Below, in pieces: positions 49,761 to 56,765 of a stretch of DNA of 64,000 nucleotides; position 1 is the stretch's first letter; each line of letters starts with the position of its first letter. This DNA is from Acidilobaceae archaeon. Lineage in GTDB: Archaea > Thermoproteota > Thermoprotei_A > Sulfolobales > Acidilobaceae. Both the position numbers and the translations under genes were made by a program. The DNA is taken from NCBI GenBank assembly GCA_027080775.1, contig JALWPV010000028.1, positions 124,001 to 188,000 on the forward strand. Reading direction: 5' to 3'. The notes beneath the pieces are model-generated. The model saw only the letters and a program-made list of their open reading frames with translations. It made no database searches and had not been told where the DNA came from.

Positions 49761-50234
49761 ATGGAGAGCGTCGCTAGGCTCAGGGAGATCGCTGAGCGGG
49801 AGCGCGTTGAGGCCGACGAGCTGCGCAGGCGTCTCCGTGGGCTCTACGGCTACGTGGATGGGCTGGCCTGGTACCTCGGCGAGCGCCTGAACGCCGTCTA
49901 TGGGCCCAAGTACATGCTGCGGTTGGGCGGCGCCCACGGCATCCATTGGATCTACGGCGACGGGTATGGTAAATACGTTAGTGTCGCTCTCGACGGGTGC
50001 AACGTCAGGATATTCGCCGACGGCTTCGTAACGGACAGCGGGGCAGGGCTCGATTGCCTCAGGAGGGCCAGCAGGGCCCTCGAGGCCCTGCTCACCCCAG
50101 AGGTCAAGCGCGTCCTCGACGAGCTGGGGGAGCTAGTCCTGATCAGCTGCTACTCGGAGTCGTGTGAGGCCCAGCGTAGAGCCGCCATCGAGGAGCGGGT
50201 CAAAACCCTCAGGCGGCTAGTGGGGGTGGCCTAG
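49761..50234 (+). CDS. Provirus hypothetical protein
   Basis: A 157-residue protein. An N-terminal charged helix (SVARLREIAERERVEADELRRRLRGLYGYVDGLAWYLGERL) leads to a strand-rich middle (GIHWIYGDGYGKYVSVALDGCNVRIFADGFV) and C-terminal helices with cysteines (ISCYSESCEAQRR). Not recognised. ATG one base after the previous stop; the next gene starts one base after its own. Confidence 0.55.
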   Translation: MESVARLREIAERERVEADELRRRLRGLYGYVDGLAWYLGERLNAVYGPKYMLRLGGAHGIHWIYGDGYGKYVSVALDGCNVRIFADGFVTDSGAGLDCLRRASRALEALLTPEVKRVLDELGELVLISCYSESCEAQRRAAIEERVKTLRRLVGVA

Positions 50235-50235
50235 C

Positions 50236-50538
50236 ATGGCTAGGGCCGTGGCTAGGAAGGATGAGGAGGAGCTGGTCGAGAAGGCCAGGGAGTGGCTCGT
50301 AGCCGCTGACCCGTTGGTGCTCGCCGAGAGGAGCCTCGTGACATTCGACCCAGCGAGGATAGTGGCCGCCGAGCGGGAGGTCTCGACGATCCTGGGCGTG
50401 ACCGCCTACATCAGGCTCTACCTCGAGGGCGGCTGGGTCGTCGAGGTGCGGAAGAGGTTCGCCAGGAAGGATGGACTCCACTACATCCCAGTCGAGGAGG
50501 AGCCGCAGGTCAAGATACACCATGCCTGCAGGGGGTGA
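50236..50538 (+). CDS. Provirus hypothetical protein
   Basis: A 100-residue protein: helical, charged N-terminal half (ARKDEEELVEKAREWLVAADPLVLAERSL) and a strand-rich C-terminal half (VTAYIRLYLEGGWVVEVRKRFARKDGLHYIPVEEE). Not recognised. It starts one base after the preceding stop, so it is co-transcribed with it. Confidence 0.5.
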   Translation: MARAVARKDEEELVEKAREWLVAADPLVLAERSLVTFDPARIVAAEREVSTILGVTAYIRLYLEGGWVVEVRKRFARKDGLHYIPVEEEPQVKIHHACRG

Positions 50539-50544
50539 CGGGGA

Positions 50545-50787
50545 GTGGACGCCGCGGTGCAGCTGGCCCTGAGGGCTGCTAGGCTGGAGGTCTGCCTGCC
50601 CCTGGGCAGGAGGCTTAGCATCCACGGCGAGCGCTACTTCTACTATAGGAACCCTAGGAGTGGGAGGCTCGAGGCCTGCGTCGCCTGGAACCTCGATGGG
50701 GAGACGGTGCTCTGCTGTGAGAGCGCCGAGGCTCGGGCCTACGCCTTGAGGGCCTTGGGTGTGAGCAATGCGCTTCGTCACCGCTAA
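50545..50787 (+). CDS. Provirus small hypothetical protein
   Basis: An 80-residue protein with strands HGERYFYYRNPRSGRLEACVAWNLDGETVLCCESAEA; the last part (ARAYALRALGVSN) is helical. GTG start six bases after the previous stop. Its 3' end overlaps the ribbon-helix-helix gene by 20 bases. Not recognised. Confidence 0.5.
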   Translation: MDAAVQLALRAARLEVCLPLGRRLSIHGERYFYYRNPRSGRLEACVAWNLDGETVLCCESAEARAYALRALGVSNALRHR

Positions 50788-50929
50788 GGTCCCAGACATA
50801 TACGTGGAGGGCCTCGACGAGCTGGTTAGGAGGGGCCTCTACAGGACGAGGAGCGAGGCCGTCAGGGCGGCGATACGCGAACTCCTCCGCCGCGAGCTGT
50901 GGCGGTGCCCAGAGGGTGCGGCGCCTTGA
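50768..50929 (+). CDS. Provirus ribbon-helix-helix (CopG/Arc-like) regulator
   Basis: A 53-residue protein starting ATG 50768 in a different frame from the gene it overlaps. The sequence RFVTAKVPDIYVEGLDELV, then RRGLYRTRSEAVRAAIREL, is a textbook ribbon-helix-helix: beta strand TAKVP, helix A (YVEGLDELVRRG), turn with YRTRSEA and helix B (VRAAIRELLRRE). Probably a dimeric DNA-binding repressor. The stop overlaps the TTG of the next gene (TTGA). Confidence 0.8.
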   Translation: MRFVTAKVPDIYVEGLDELVRRGLYRTRSEAVRAAIRELLRRELWRCPEGAAP

Positions 50930-51285
50930 CCCTCACCCTCGACAGCCTCCCAGCAAGCCACTACAGGACCCTGGTACTCGTGTGGCGCTACGTCTACAGG
51001 GAAGGCCGCGCCAGCAAGTGCTTCACCTACCAGGGCCTCAGGGCCTGGATGCACTACACGCTCCCCAAGCACGAGAGGCCAGAGTGGCACACGGTCGAGA
51101 GGGCCCTAAGGAAGCTCGCGGAGCTCGAGGTCCTCAGGAGGATACGCAGGGGCAAGCGGGTCATCTTCTGCCCAGGCCGCCACTGGCACGAGCTACTCGA
51201 CGAGTACAGGCGCAGGCTCAGGCAGGGCAGCCTACCCCTAGGGAGCCCCTACAGGGAGCTGCTAGCCTACATCGACTCGGGGTGA
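50926..51285 (+). CDS. Provirus winged-helix-like protein
   Basis: A 119-residue protein with the segment TYQGLRAWMHYTLPKHERPEWHTVERALRKLAELEVLRRIRRGKRVIFCPG, which has helix-helix-recognition helix and a basic wing. Probably DNA-binding. TTG 50926 overlaps the RHH stop by four bases and has GAGGGTG upstream; a GTG at 50899 would add nine residues. Confidence 0.55.
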   Translation: MTLTLDSLPASHYRTLVLVWRYVYREGRASKCFTYQGLRAWMHYTLPKHERPEWHTVERALRKLAELEVLRRIRRGKRVIFCPGRHWHELLDEYRRRLRQGSLPLGSPYRELLAYIDSG

Positions 51286-51289
51286 GGCC

Positions 51290-51577
51290 TTGGCCGAGCT
51301 CAGGCTGCCAGGCTACCTGAGGGCGCTGCTCCAGCTGGCGAGGAGGCCCGACGGGTGCGCCGAGTGGACTGGCAGCCCGAAGCACAGCCTGGGCGCCACG
51401 TGGAACGACTTCTACATGCTACAAGCCTACGGCATGGTCACGCTGGAGGAGCGGCAGCAGGGGAGGAGGAGGCGCGGCAGAGCCTGCCTCACCAGGAAAG
51501 CAGCCAGCTGGATCCTCGAGGAGCTCTGCCACGGCATATGCCCAGCCCTACTCTGCGAGGAGACCAGAGAGCGCTAG
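51290..51577 (+). CDS. Provirus small hypothetical protein, wHTH-like
   Basis: A 95-residue protein: LRLPGYLRALLQLARRPDGCAEWTG followed by HSLGATWNDFYMLQAYGMVTLEERQQGRRRRGRACLTRKAASWILEEL. The order, with a basic loop RRRRGR as a possible wing, suggests a winged helix. TTG start five bases after the previous stop. Last gene of the run. Confidence 0.5.
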   Translation: MAELRLPGYLRALLQLARRPDGCAEWTGSPKHSLGATWNDFYMLQAYGMVTLEERQQGRRRRGRACLTRKAASWILEELCHGICPALLCEETRER

Positions 51578-51849
51578 GTTCCACTCGAACCATACCCAAC
51601 CCGAACTGGTTCTACCGACTAAAAGGGGGGCTAGCGTGAAAAGGTTCTCCAGAGACCTCTCCTGAGGGGGGTGGGGTCGGTAGGGGGACCCAGCCCATAG
51701 AGCCCTAGCCCCCCGTGGTCCCCAGGGCTCGGAGGCTGGGGCCTAGACGTTACACGGCGCTCCTCATCCCCAGGTTTACCCCCCAGTTGTGTGAGGAGAG
51801 GGGGCTCCCCTTGGCGAGCGTGACCCAGTGTTACCCTGGTATTCCCTGG
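51578..51849. other. Provirus intergenic region without a recognisable gene
   Basis: About 270 bases between the last plus-strand gene and the end of int(C). It begins with a small dyad (GGTTCCACTCGAACC, repeated in part as GAACTGGTTC) and then a G-run rich stretch. No tRNA, TATA-plus-frame or protein-like frame is seen. Convergent position and the dyads would fit terminators. Confidence 0.4.
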
Positions 51850-52821
51850 CTAGTCCAGGTGCTCTGCGAGCCATGAGGAGTATCTGGGGTACCACCTGTC
51901 GGCTTGGAGTATGGCGTTTAGGTAGTGCCTCCTGCCTATGCTGGCTGCCTTGTGGCCTACTATGAACTCGACGACGCCCTCTGGGATGCCTAGGCTGAGC
52001 ATCTTGTTGTACGCCCAGTTCCTCAGGTGCTTCGCTTTGACCCCAGCGGCTGCTATCAGCTCTTGGGCCCTGCTGTAGGATAGGGTTAGCCTGGGCTCCT
52101 CGAGGGCCCTCTCCCAGAACCCTCGGGGGCTGTAGAGGGCCCACTGCAGCTTCTCCCCCCTAACGTAGTCGATGTGGTACCTGCAGAAGCCAGCCTCGAG
52201 GCACACCAGCCTCGAGGGGTCGAGGCCCTGGCTTAGCAGCCAGTGCACGGTGCTCAGCCTGGCCCCGCTCCCCAGCATCAGTAGGAACACGTGGTAGACC
52301 CTAGTCTCCCCGAGGCGCCTGGCCGCCTCGGATACCAGGCTGTCTGGGGGCACGTAGGTGTCGCTCCCGCTCCTGGGCTTCCTGCCTAGGCACTCCCTGA
52401 GCTCGGCTGCCAGCTGCCTCAGGCCTAGGCCCCTCCTCGAGGCTATGAAGCTCAGGAGCCTGGAGGCGGTCTCGTACTTCCTCTTACTCTGCCTAGCGAA
52501 GAGGTGGAGCGTCTCGCAGTCCAGCCGCCTGCCCAGGAGCAGCCTGAGATTGTTACGGTAGTCCCTGAGCTGCCTCGAGTCCCCAGGCAGGTCCAGCCAC
52601 TCGAGGAACCGCCTGGCCAGCTCCTCAGTCAGGACCAGGGCCTCGGTTTCAGAATCCATCGAGCCCACATCCTGCTTAAAACCAGGCTCAGATCCACCAT
52701 CACTCGGGGAGGAGCCTTCCATTCCACCCGACGAGCCAGGCCCAGAGGGGGCGGGCTTAAGACCCGTTGGCGTAGGCCTGCGTGGGTTCAAATCCCACCC
52801 CCCGCACCATGCATGACTCAA
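51850..52821 (-). CDS. int(C): C-terminal, catalytic fragment of the split provirus integrase
   Basis: Tyrosine recombinase part. The frame enters from the att repeat (WCGGWDLNPRRPTPTGLKP); start codons in host DNA upstream of 52812 are accidental. Catalytic residues in frame numbering are Arg188 (GSGARLS), Lys264-His265-x-x-Arg-type KHLR (Arg267), His290 (VGHKAA) and Tyr300 (RRHYLN). Joining int(N) codons 1-113 to this frame from its codon 26 gives 411 codons plus stop without a shift. Native translation of the whole enzyme is only possible from the circular form. Confidence 0.92.
   Translation of the reverse strand: MSHAWCGGWDLNPRRPTPTGLKPAPSGPGSSGGMEGSSPSDGGSEPGFKQDVGSMDSETEALVLTEELARRFLEWLDLPGDSRQLRDYRNNLRLLLGRRLDCETLHLFARQSKRKYETASRLLSFIASRRGLGLRQLAAELRECLGRKPRSGSDTYVPPDSLVSEAARRLGETRVYHVFLLMLGSGARLSTVHWLLSQGLDPSRLVCLEAGFCRYHIDYVRGEKLQWALYSPRGFWERALEEPRLTLSYSRAQELIAAAGVKAKHLRNWAYNKMLSLGIPEGVVEFIVGHKAASIGRRHYLNAILQADRWYPRYSSWLAEHLD
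52746..52812. repeat. attR, 67-bp attachment repeat (tRNA-Leu fragment)
   Basis: Second copy of the attachment repeat. It holds only the 3' part of tRNA-Leu (anticodon arm to CCA), preceded by element DNA that does not form an acceptor or D arm, so it is not a functional tRNA. Chromosomal DNA with the thrS promoter region follows. Confidence 0.95.
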
Positions 52822-52895
52822 CGCGCCTCCTCGCGCGGGCTGATATAAGCGAGCGGGTTGAGCGCCTACCGGGGACGCCGTGGAGGGGCTAGGCT

Positions 52896-54335
52896 TTGGC
52901 TAGGGAGCGCGTGGGTCAGAGTGTAAAGGATCACATGGACTATGCCTACGACATGGATATAGCGGTGAAGCCTACTGTTACCGTGCCTGTACTAGGCGAG
53001 CCATACGGGTACTACACTGGATCCGGTAATATATTGTTCAGTACGGGCTGGGGCATAATTAGGAGTGTGCTCGGCGATATCCTGACGAGATTCCACGCTC
53101 GGAGGGGATACAAGGTAGTCGAGACGCCCATACTCGCCAGGACTACCCTCTACAAGGTCTCAGGGCACCTGGACTACTACCGGGATAATATGTACATCTT
53201 CAACGTGAAATCAGAGGCCTCCGAGGAGGGTGTAGAGGAATTCGCCCTGAAACCCATGAACTGCCCCTACCACATACTGATATTAATGAACTTGCTCGAG
53301 AAGTACAGGGGCAAGGTGAAGTTCCCATTCAAGATATTCGAGTTAGGGAAGGTGCATAGATACGAACTCTCAGGCACCCTCCGAGGCCTGCTCAGGGTCA
53401 GGGGATTCACTCAGGACGACGCCCACATATTCACGCCCAAGGAGGGGGCGGTGAACTCCATAGTCGAGGTCTTCCGAGAGCTAAGGGACCTCTACGAGAA
53501 ACTATTCCACATCAAGGTCAGATCCTCCACAATACGCCTGCGCCTAAGCTTCTCCGAGCCCAGCGAGGTAGGCAGAGAATACATGGGAACCCTCGAGCAG
53601 TGGAGGGAGGCAGAGGAGACTATAGCGAAGGCGGCGGAGACTATTAAGAGGGAGTTCGGAATTGAATACTTCATAGGCCGTGGCGAGGCCGCATTCTACG
53701 GCCCAAAGATAGACGTCGTGGCACTGGTAGCGGGGGAGGAGAGGGAGTGGCAGATAGGCACAATGCAGTTCGACTTCAACCTACCGAAGAGGTTCGGGCT
53801 AGAGGGTATGGTGCGCGACATCTATGGCCCCGACTTCGAGATCTACATGATACATAGGGCATTACTCGGCTCGCTCGAGAGATTCCTAGGCGTCTACCTC
53901 GAGATGTTTAGGGGCAGGCTGCCATTCGTGCTTGCACCACTACAAGCCGCATTGCTCCCCATAAAGACTGGCACTCCCAGGGATGACGATATACTCGCGC
54001 TGACGCGCCACATAGCGAGCCACCTCGACTCTTTGGGGATAAGATATAGCGTAGTCGAGACAACTAGGACAGGCATCGGAGGCACCATAAGGAGGCTCGA
54101 GACGACGTTCAAGCCCCCTCTGACTGTAGTTATAGGGTCCGAGGAGGTGGAGAAAGGCTTCGTCAGCGTGAGGCTATACGACTACGAGGCCATGAAGCCT
54201 AGAAGCCTCAGAGTGCCAACACCTGATGGCGATCTCAGCGGGCTAGAGAGCATCATTGACACGCTGGAGAAGCCCGTGGAGGATCTAGTCGGCTACAAGC
54301 CGCGCCTCCCCGTGGAACTCGACTACATATCCTAG
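52896..54335 (+). CDS. thrS: Threonyl-tRNA synthetase without editing domain
   Basis: A 479-residue class II synthetase with catalytic and anticodon-binding domains only. The motifs: FKIFELGKVHRYELSG and RGFTQDDAHIF (motif 2), GRGEAAFYGPKID, QIGTMQFDFNLPKRF and YMIHRALLGSLERF (motif 3). The N-terminal TGS/editing region is absent: the protein begins in the catalytic domain. Crenarchaea such as Aeropyrum and Sulfolobus split ThrRS into this catalytic form and a separate editing form, which is not in the window. TTG start; GGAGGGGC upstream. Confidence 0.93.
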   Translation: MARERVGQSVKDHMDYAYDMDIAVKPTVTVPVLGEPYGYYTGSGNILFSTGWGIIRSVLGDILTRFHARRGYKVVETPILARTTLYKVSGHLDYYRDNMYIFNVKSEASEEGVEEFALKPMNCPYHILILMNLLEKYRGKVKFPFKIFELGKVHRYELSGTLRGLLRVRGFTQDDAHIFTPKEGAVNSIVEVFRELRDLYEKLFHIKVRSSTIRLRLSFSEPSEVGREYMGTLEQWREAEETIAKAAETIKREFGIEYFIGRGEAAFYGPKIDVVALVAGEEREWQIGTMQFDFNLPKRFGLEGMVRDIYGPDFEIYMIHRALLGSLERFLGVYLEMFRGRLPFVLAPLQAALLPIKTGTPRDDDILALTRHIASHLDSLGIRYSVVETTRTGIGGTIRRLETTFKPPLTVVIGSEEVEKGFVSVRLYDYEAMKPRSLRVPTPDGDLSGLESIIDTLEKPVEDLVGYKPRLPVELDYIS

Positions 54336-54358
54336 GCGGCGGGGAGGCCGAGGGCTCG

Positions 54359-54940
54359 ATGAAGCCCCTCCAAGGAGCCCCCAGAGGCACCCTAGCCCTT
54401 GGGGTGGATCCCTCTGGGGGCTCCTCACCCTGGGGCATCGCAGTCCTCGAGGCCAGGAGGGGCTACTGGGTGCTATCGAGCCACGCTTCTCCAAGCCCCC
54501 CGAGAGCCTTGGAGGAGCTGCTAGGCCTACTCCGAGCTAGCCATGCCACCCCTCTGGCATGCGTGGATGCACCCATAACACTGCCACGAGGGGGCAGGGC
54601 CTTCAGAGCCCACGAGAGAGCGGCCATGCGGCTCGGCGCGAGGCTTATCCCCCTCAACACTCAGGGCATGGCGAAGCTCGTAAGGGCTGGCGTAGCGCTG
54701 ACCGCGCTCTTACTAGAAGCGGGAATCCCGGTGTGCGAGACCCACCCGGGGAGCTTCAGAGGCAGGTCGCCAGAGCTAGTCAGCATGCTGGCTCAAGGGG
54801 GACTCAATAGGCATGAGATAGACGCGGTATTGGCCGCCGCTGCTTGCGCTTCGCTAATCGAGGGCAGGAGCCTCCTCCTGAAGTCAAGGGAGGGGTGCAT
54901 GCTGCTCCCCATGGCGCTACCAAAAATAAAAATTCTTTAA
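54359..54940 (+). CDS. DUF429 protein, RNase H-like fold
   Basis: A 193-residue protein of the DUF429 type. GVDPSGGSSPWGIAVLE is the first strand with its Asp; ACVDAPITLPRGGRAFRAHERAAMRLGARLIPLNTQGMAKL is the diagnostic block with a second Asp; ETHPGSF and NRHEIDAVLAAAACA (third acid) complete an RNase H-like catalytic set. It is predicted to be a nuclease; its target is not known. ATG start. An A+T-rich tail with the aIF5A promoter follows. Confidence 0.75.
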   Translation: MKPLQGAPRGTLALGVDPSGGSSPWGIAVLEARRGYWVLSSHASPSPPRALEELLGLLRASHATPLACVDAPITLPRGGRAFRAHERAAMRLGARLIPLNTQGMAKLVRAGVALTALLLEAGIPVCETHPGSFRGRSPELVSMLAQGGLNRHEIDAVLAAAACASLIEGRSLLLKSREGCMLLPMALPKIKIL

Positions 54941-54961
54941 TAGAATAAGGTTAGGTATGAA

Positions 54962-54971
54962 TACTTTAAAG
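54962..54971 (+). promoter_or_regulatory. TATA-like box for aIF5A
   Basis: TACTTTAAAG is centred about 42 bases before the aIF5A ATG, giving a predicted transcript start near 54993 and a short leader that includes GGTGGGCAAGGG as ribosome-binding site. Confidence 0.55.
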
Positions 54972-55008
54972 CCCCCAGCCCGACCCCAGGCCGCATGGTG
55001 GGCAAGGG

Positions 55009-55410
55009 ATGAGTGTGAACTACGCGACGCTGGGCGAGCTGAAGAAGGGGAGTTACATAGTGATTGACGGTGAGCCCTGCAGGATAGTCGAGATCACGAA
55101 GGCGAAGACAGGCAAGCACGGAAGCGCCAAGGCTCACGTAGTGGCAATAGGGGTATTCAGCGGCCAGAAGAAGACCTTCGTGGCACCCGTCGACACCAGG
55201 GTTCAGGTCCCTATTATAGAGAAGAGGCTAGCCCAGGTGCTAGCCGACATGGGAGACTCGCTTCAGCTAATGGACCTCGAGACATACGACACCCTGGAGG
55301 TAGAGAAACCCGACGACCCGCAACTCGCTTCAAAGTTACAGCCGGGAGTGCAGGTAGAGTACTGGCTGATAATGGGCAGACCAAAGATAATGAGGGTCAG
55401 AAGCTCGTAA
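55009..55410 (+). CDS. Translation initiation factor aIF5A (hypusine protein)
   Basis: A 133-residue factor that helps the ribosome through stalling sequences and requires hypusine (or deoxyhypusine) at a lysine supplied from spermidine. The modification site is in [12 protein letters not shown] (Lys of TGKHG); [22 protein letters not shown] begins the SH3-like domain and a C-terminal OB fold follows. Two polyamine-pathway decarboxylases occur in the same window. Confidence 0.95.
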   Translation: MSVNYATLGELKKGSYIVIDGEPCRIVEITKAKTGKHGSAKAHVVAIGVFSGQKKTFVAPVDTRVQVPIIEKRLAQVLADMGDSLQLMDLETYDTLEVEKPDDPQLASKLQPGVQVEYWLIMGRPKIMRVRSS

Positions 55411-55576
55411 GAGATAATCTAAAAACCGTGGCCAGCATAGTGTAGGCTTCGCCACAATTGGTAGTAGTTTTAGTACTAGTTCCGGCCGTTTAGGCCTTGT
55501 CTAGAGGCTCCCGATAGCGGTTTGTACTTCCACAGCTTTCTACCATATAGCGTGGATGCCGAGAACATGGGGTGCG

Positions 55577-55656
<80 letters not shown>

Positions 55657-55766
55657 CACCCCAAGGTTGCCGGGTTATGGGGCTGGGACTTTAAAGCGTT
55701 CCGTTCTTGGGTGTGTGGTTCGGCTATGTATGGATGCCGCTATTAGTGTGCTCCCGCCCGGGCGGC

Positions 55767-56747
55767 GTGGCATGGGTAGGCGATTTGTCTCAGGGTGCAA
55801 CTAGGAGCCTTGTCTTTGGGCCCGTCCGCTCTAGGAGGCTTGGCGTGTCGCTAGGTATAAATAATATTCCATATAAGTATTGTAGTTATTCCTGCGTGTA
55901 CTGCCAGCTGGGCAAGACCATCAAACTGGGCGTGGAGAGGAAGCCCTTCGTTGAGCCAGATGCATTAGTCGACGAGGTTTCAAGGGCTCTCGAGGAGACC
56001 GGTAAGGTCGACTTCGTCACATATGTACCCGACGGCGAGCCCACCCTGGACTACAATCTAGGCGCAGAGATTAGACTGCTAAAACTAGAATTATGGGTTG
56101 ACATCGCTGTACTGACAAACGCCTCGCTGCTATGGAGGAGGGATGTCAGGCTGGACCTCTCAGGGGCGGATCTAGTCTCTCTGAAGGTTGATGCTGCAAG
56201 CAAGGACGTCTGGAGGAAGATAAACAGGCCTCACCCCAGCCTCGACTTCAATACTGTAATCAGGGGGCTTAGGGAGTTTGCCTCGGAATACACGGGCGCA
56301 ATCATAACGGAGACAATGCTGGTCCGCGGGGTTAACGATGACCCTAGCGAGCTCCGCGGTATAGCCGATATAATAGCTTCAATATCTCCTATGAAGGCAT
56401 ACATAATGATACCCACGAGACCCCCAGCGGAGCCCTGGGTTAGGGGCGCTAACGCCGAGGCACTAGCGCTCCTGCACGAGGAGCTGAGATCCAGGGGTAT
56501 CAGTGCGGAGCTCTTAACAACGGATGAGCCGCCTCCCCCCGCCTCACCTAGGGATCCGGTGAAGTATATACTGTCGACGGCGTTAGTGCATCCCCTGAAG
56601 CTCGACTATGCTAAGATGCTCGTAAGGCAGGCTGGCCTGGATCCTGATAGAGTTATTGAGGAGCTAGTTTTAAGGGGTGATGTAAAGGCCGTAGAGTATA
56701 GGGGGGAGACTTTCCTCATTAGACGCCCACCGAATACACACCACTAG
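55767..56747 (+). CDS. Radical SAM protein (COG0731-like)
   Basis: A protein of about 326 residues with the radical SAM motif CSYSCVYC, preceded by LVFGPVRSRRLGVSLGIN, and TYVPDGEPTLD, SLKVDAASKDVWRKINRPHPSLDF and TETMLVRGVNDD, matching the group next to the wyosine synthetase TYW1. Extra TYW1 cysteines are not seen, so this is probably not TYW1 itself. The C-terminus has a winged-helix-like LDPDRVIEELVLRGDVKAVEYRGETFL. GTG 55767 is chosen; the TTG at 55785 is possible. Reaction unknown. Confidence 0.8.
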   Translation: MAWVGDLSQGATRSLVFGPVRSRRLGVSLGINNIPYKYCSYSCVYCQLGKTIKLGVERKPFVEPDALVDEVSRALEETGKVDFVTYVPDGEPTLDYNLGAEIRLLKLELWVDIAVLTNASLLWRRDVRLDLSGADLVSLKVDAASKDVWRKINRPHPSLDFNTVIRGLREFASEYTGAIITETMLVRGVNDDPSELRGIADIIASISPMKAYIMIPTRPPAEPWVRGANAEALALLHEELRSRGISAELLTTDEPPPPASPRDPVKYILSTALVHPLKLDYAKMLVRQAGLDPDRVIEELVLRGDVKAVEYRGETFLIRRPPNTHH

Positions 56748-56765
56748 GCTTGGAGGTGTCGTGGC

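Larger units (their letters stand above)
38559..52812. mobile_element. Integrated provirus-like element with SSV-type split integrase
   Basis: The element is delimited by identical 67-bp repeats at 38559-38625 and 52746-52812, each containing the 3' part of tRNA-Leu. One repeat copy plus the unique sequence is 14,187 bases, the predicted circular form. The content is an integrase split by the att site, a B251/DnaA-like ATPase, membrane proteins, small DNA-binding proteins, a PIN protein and a probable virion module with a GH99-like enzyme. No stop or frameshift is seen in the main genes, so it may be active. APOV1 of Aeropyrum pernix (13,769 bp) is similar in size and in having integrase and a DnaA-like protein; relationship is inferred only. 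Confidence 0.93.

Noticed and set aside
38559-52812. Assigning the element to Aeropyrum pernix ovoid virus 1 itself
   Set aside because: The predicted circle (14,187 bases) differs from the published 13,769-bp APOV1, and protein identity cannot be tested here.
52740-52815. Second tRNA-Leu gene
   Set aside because: Only the 3' part is present; no acceptor 5' strand or D arm. It is attR.
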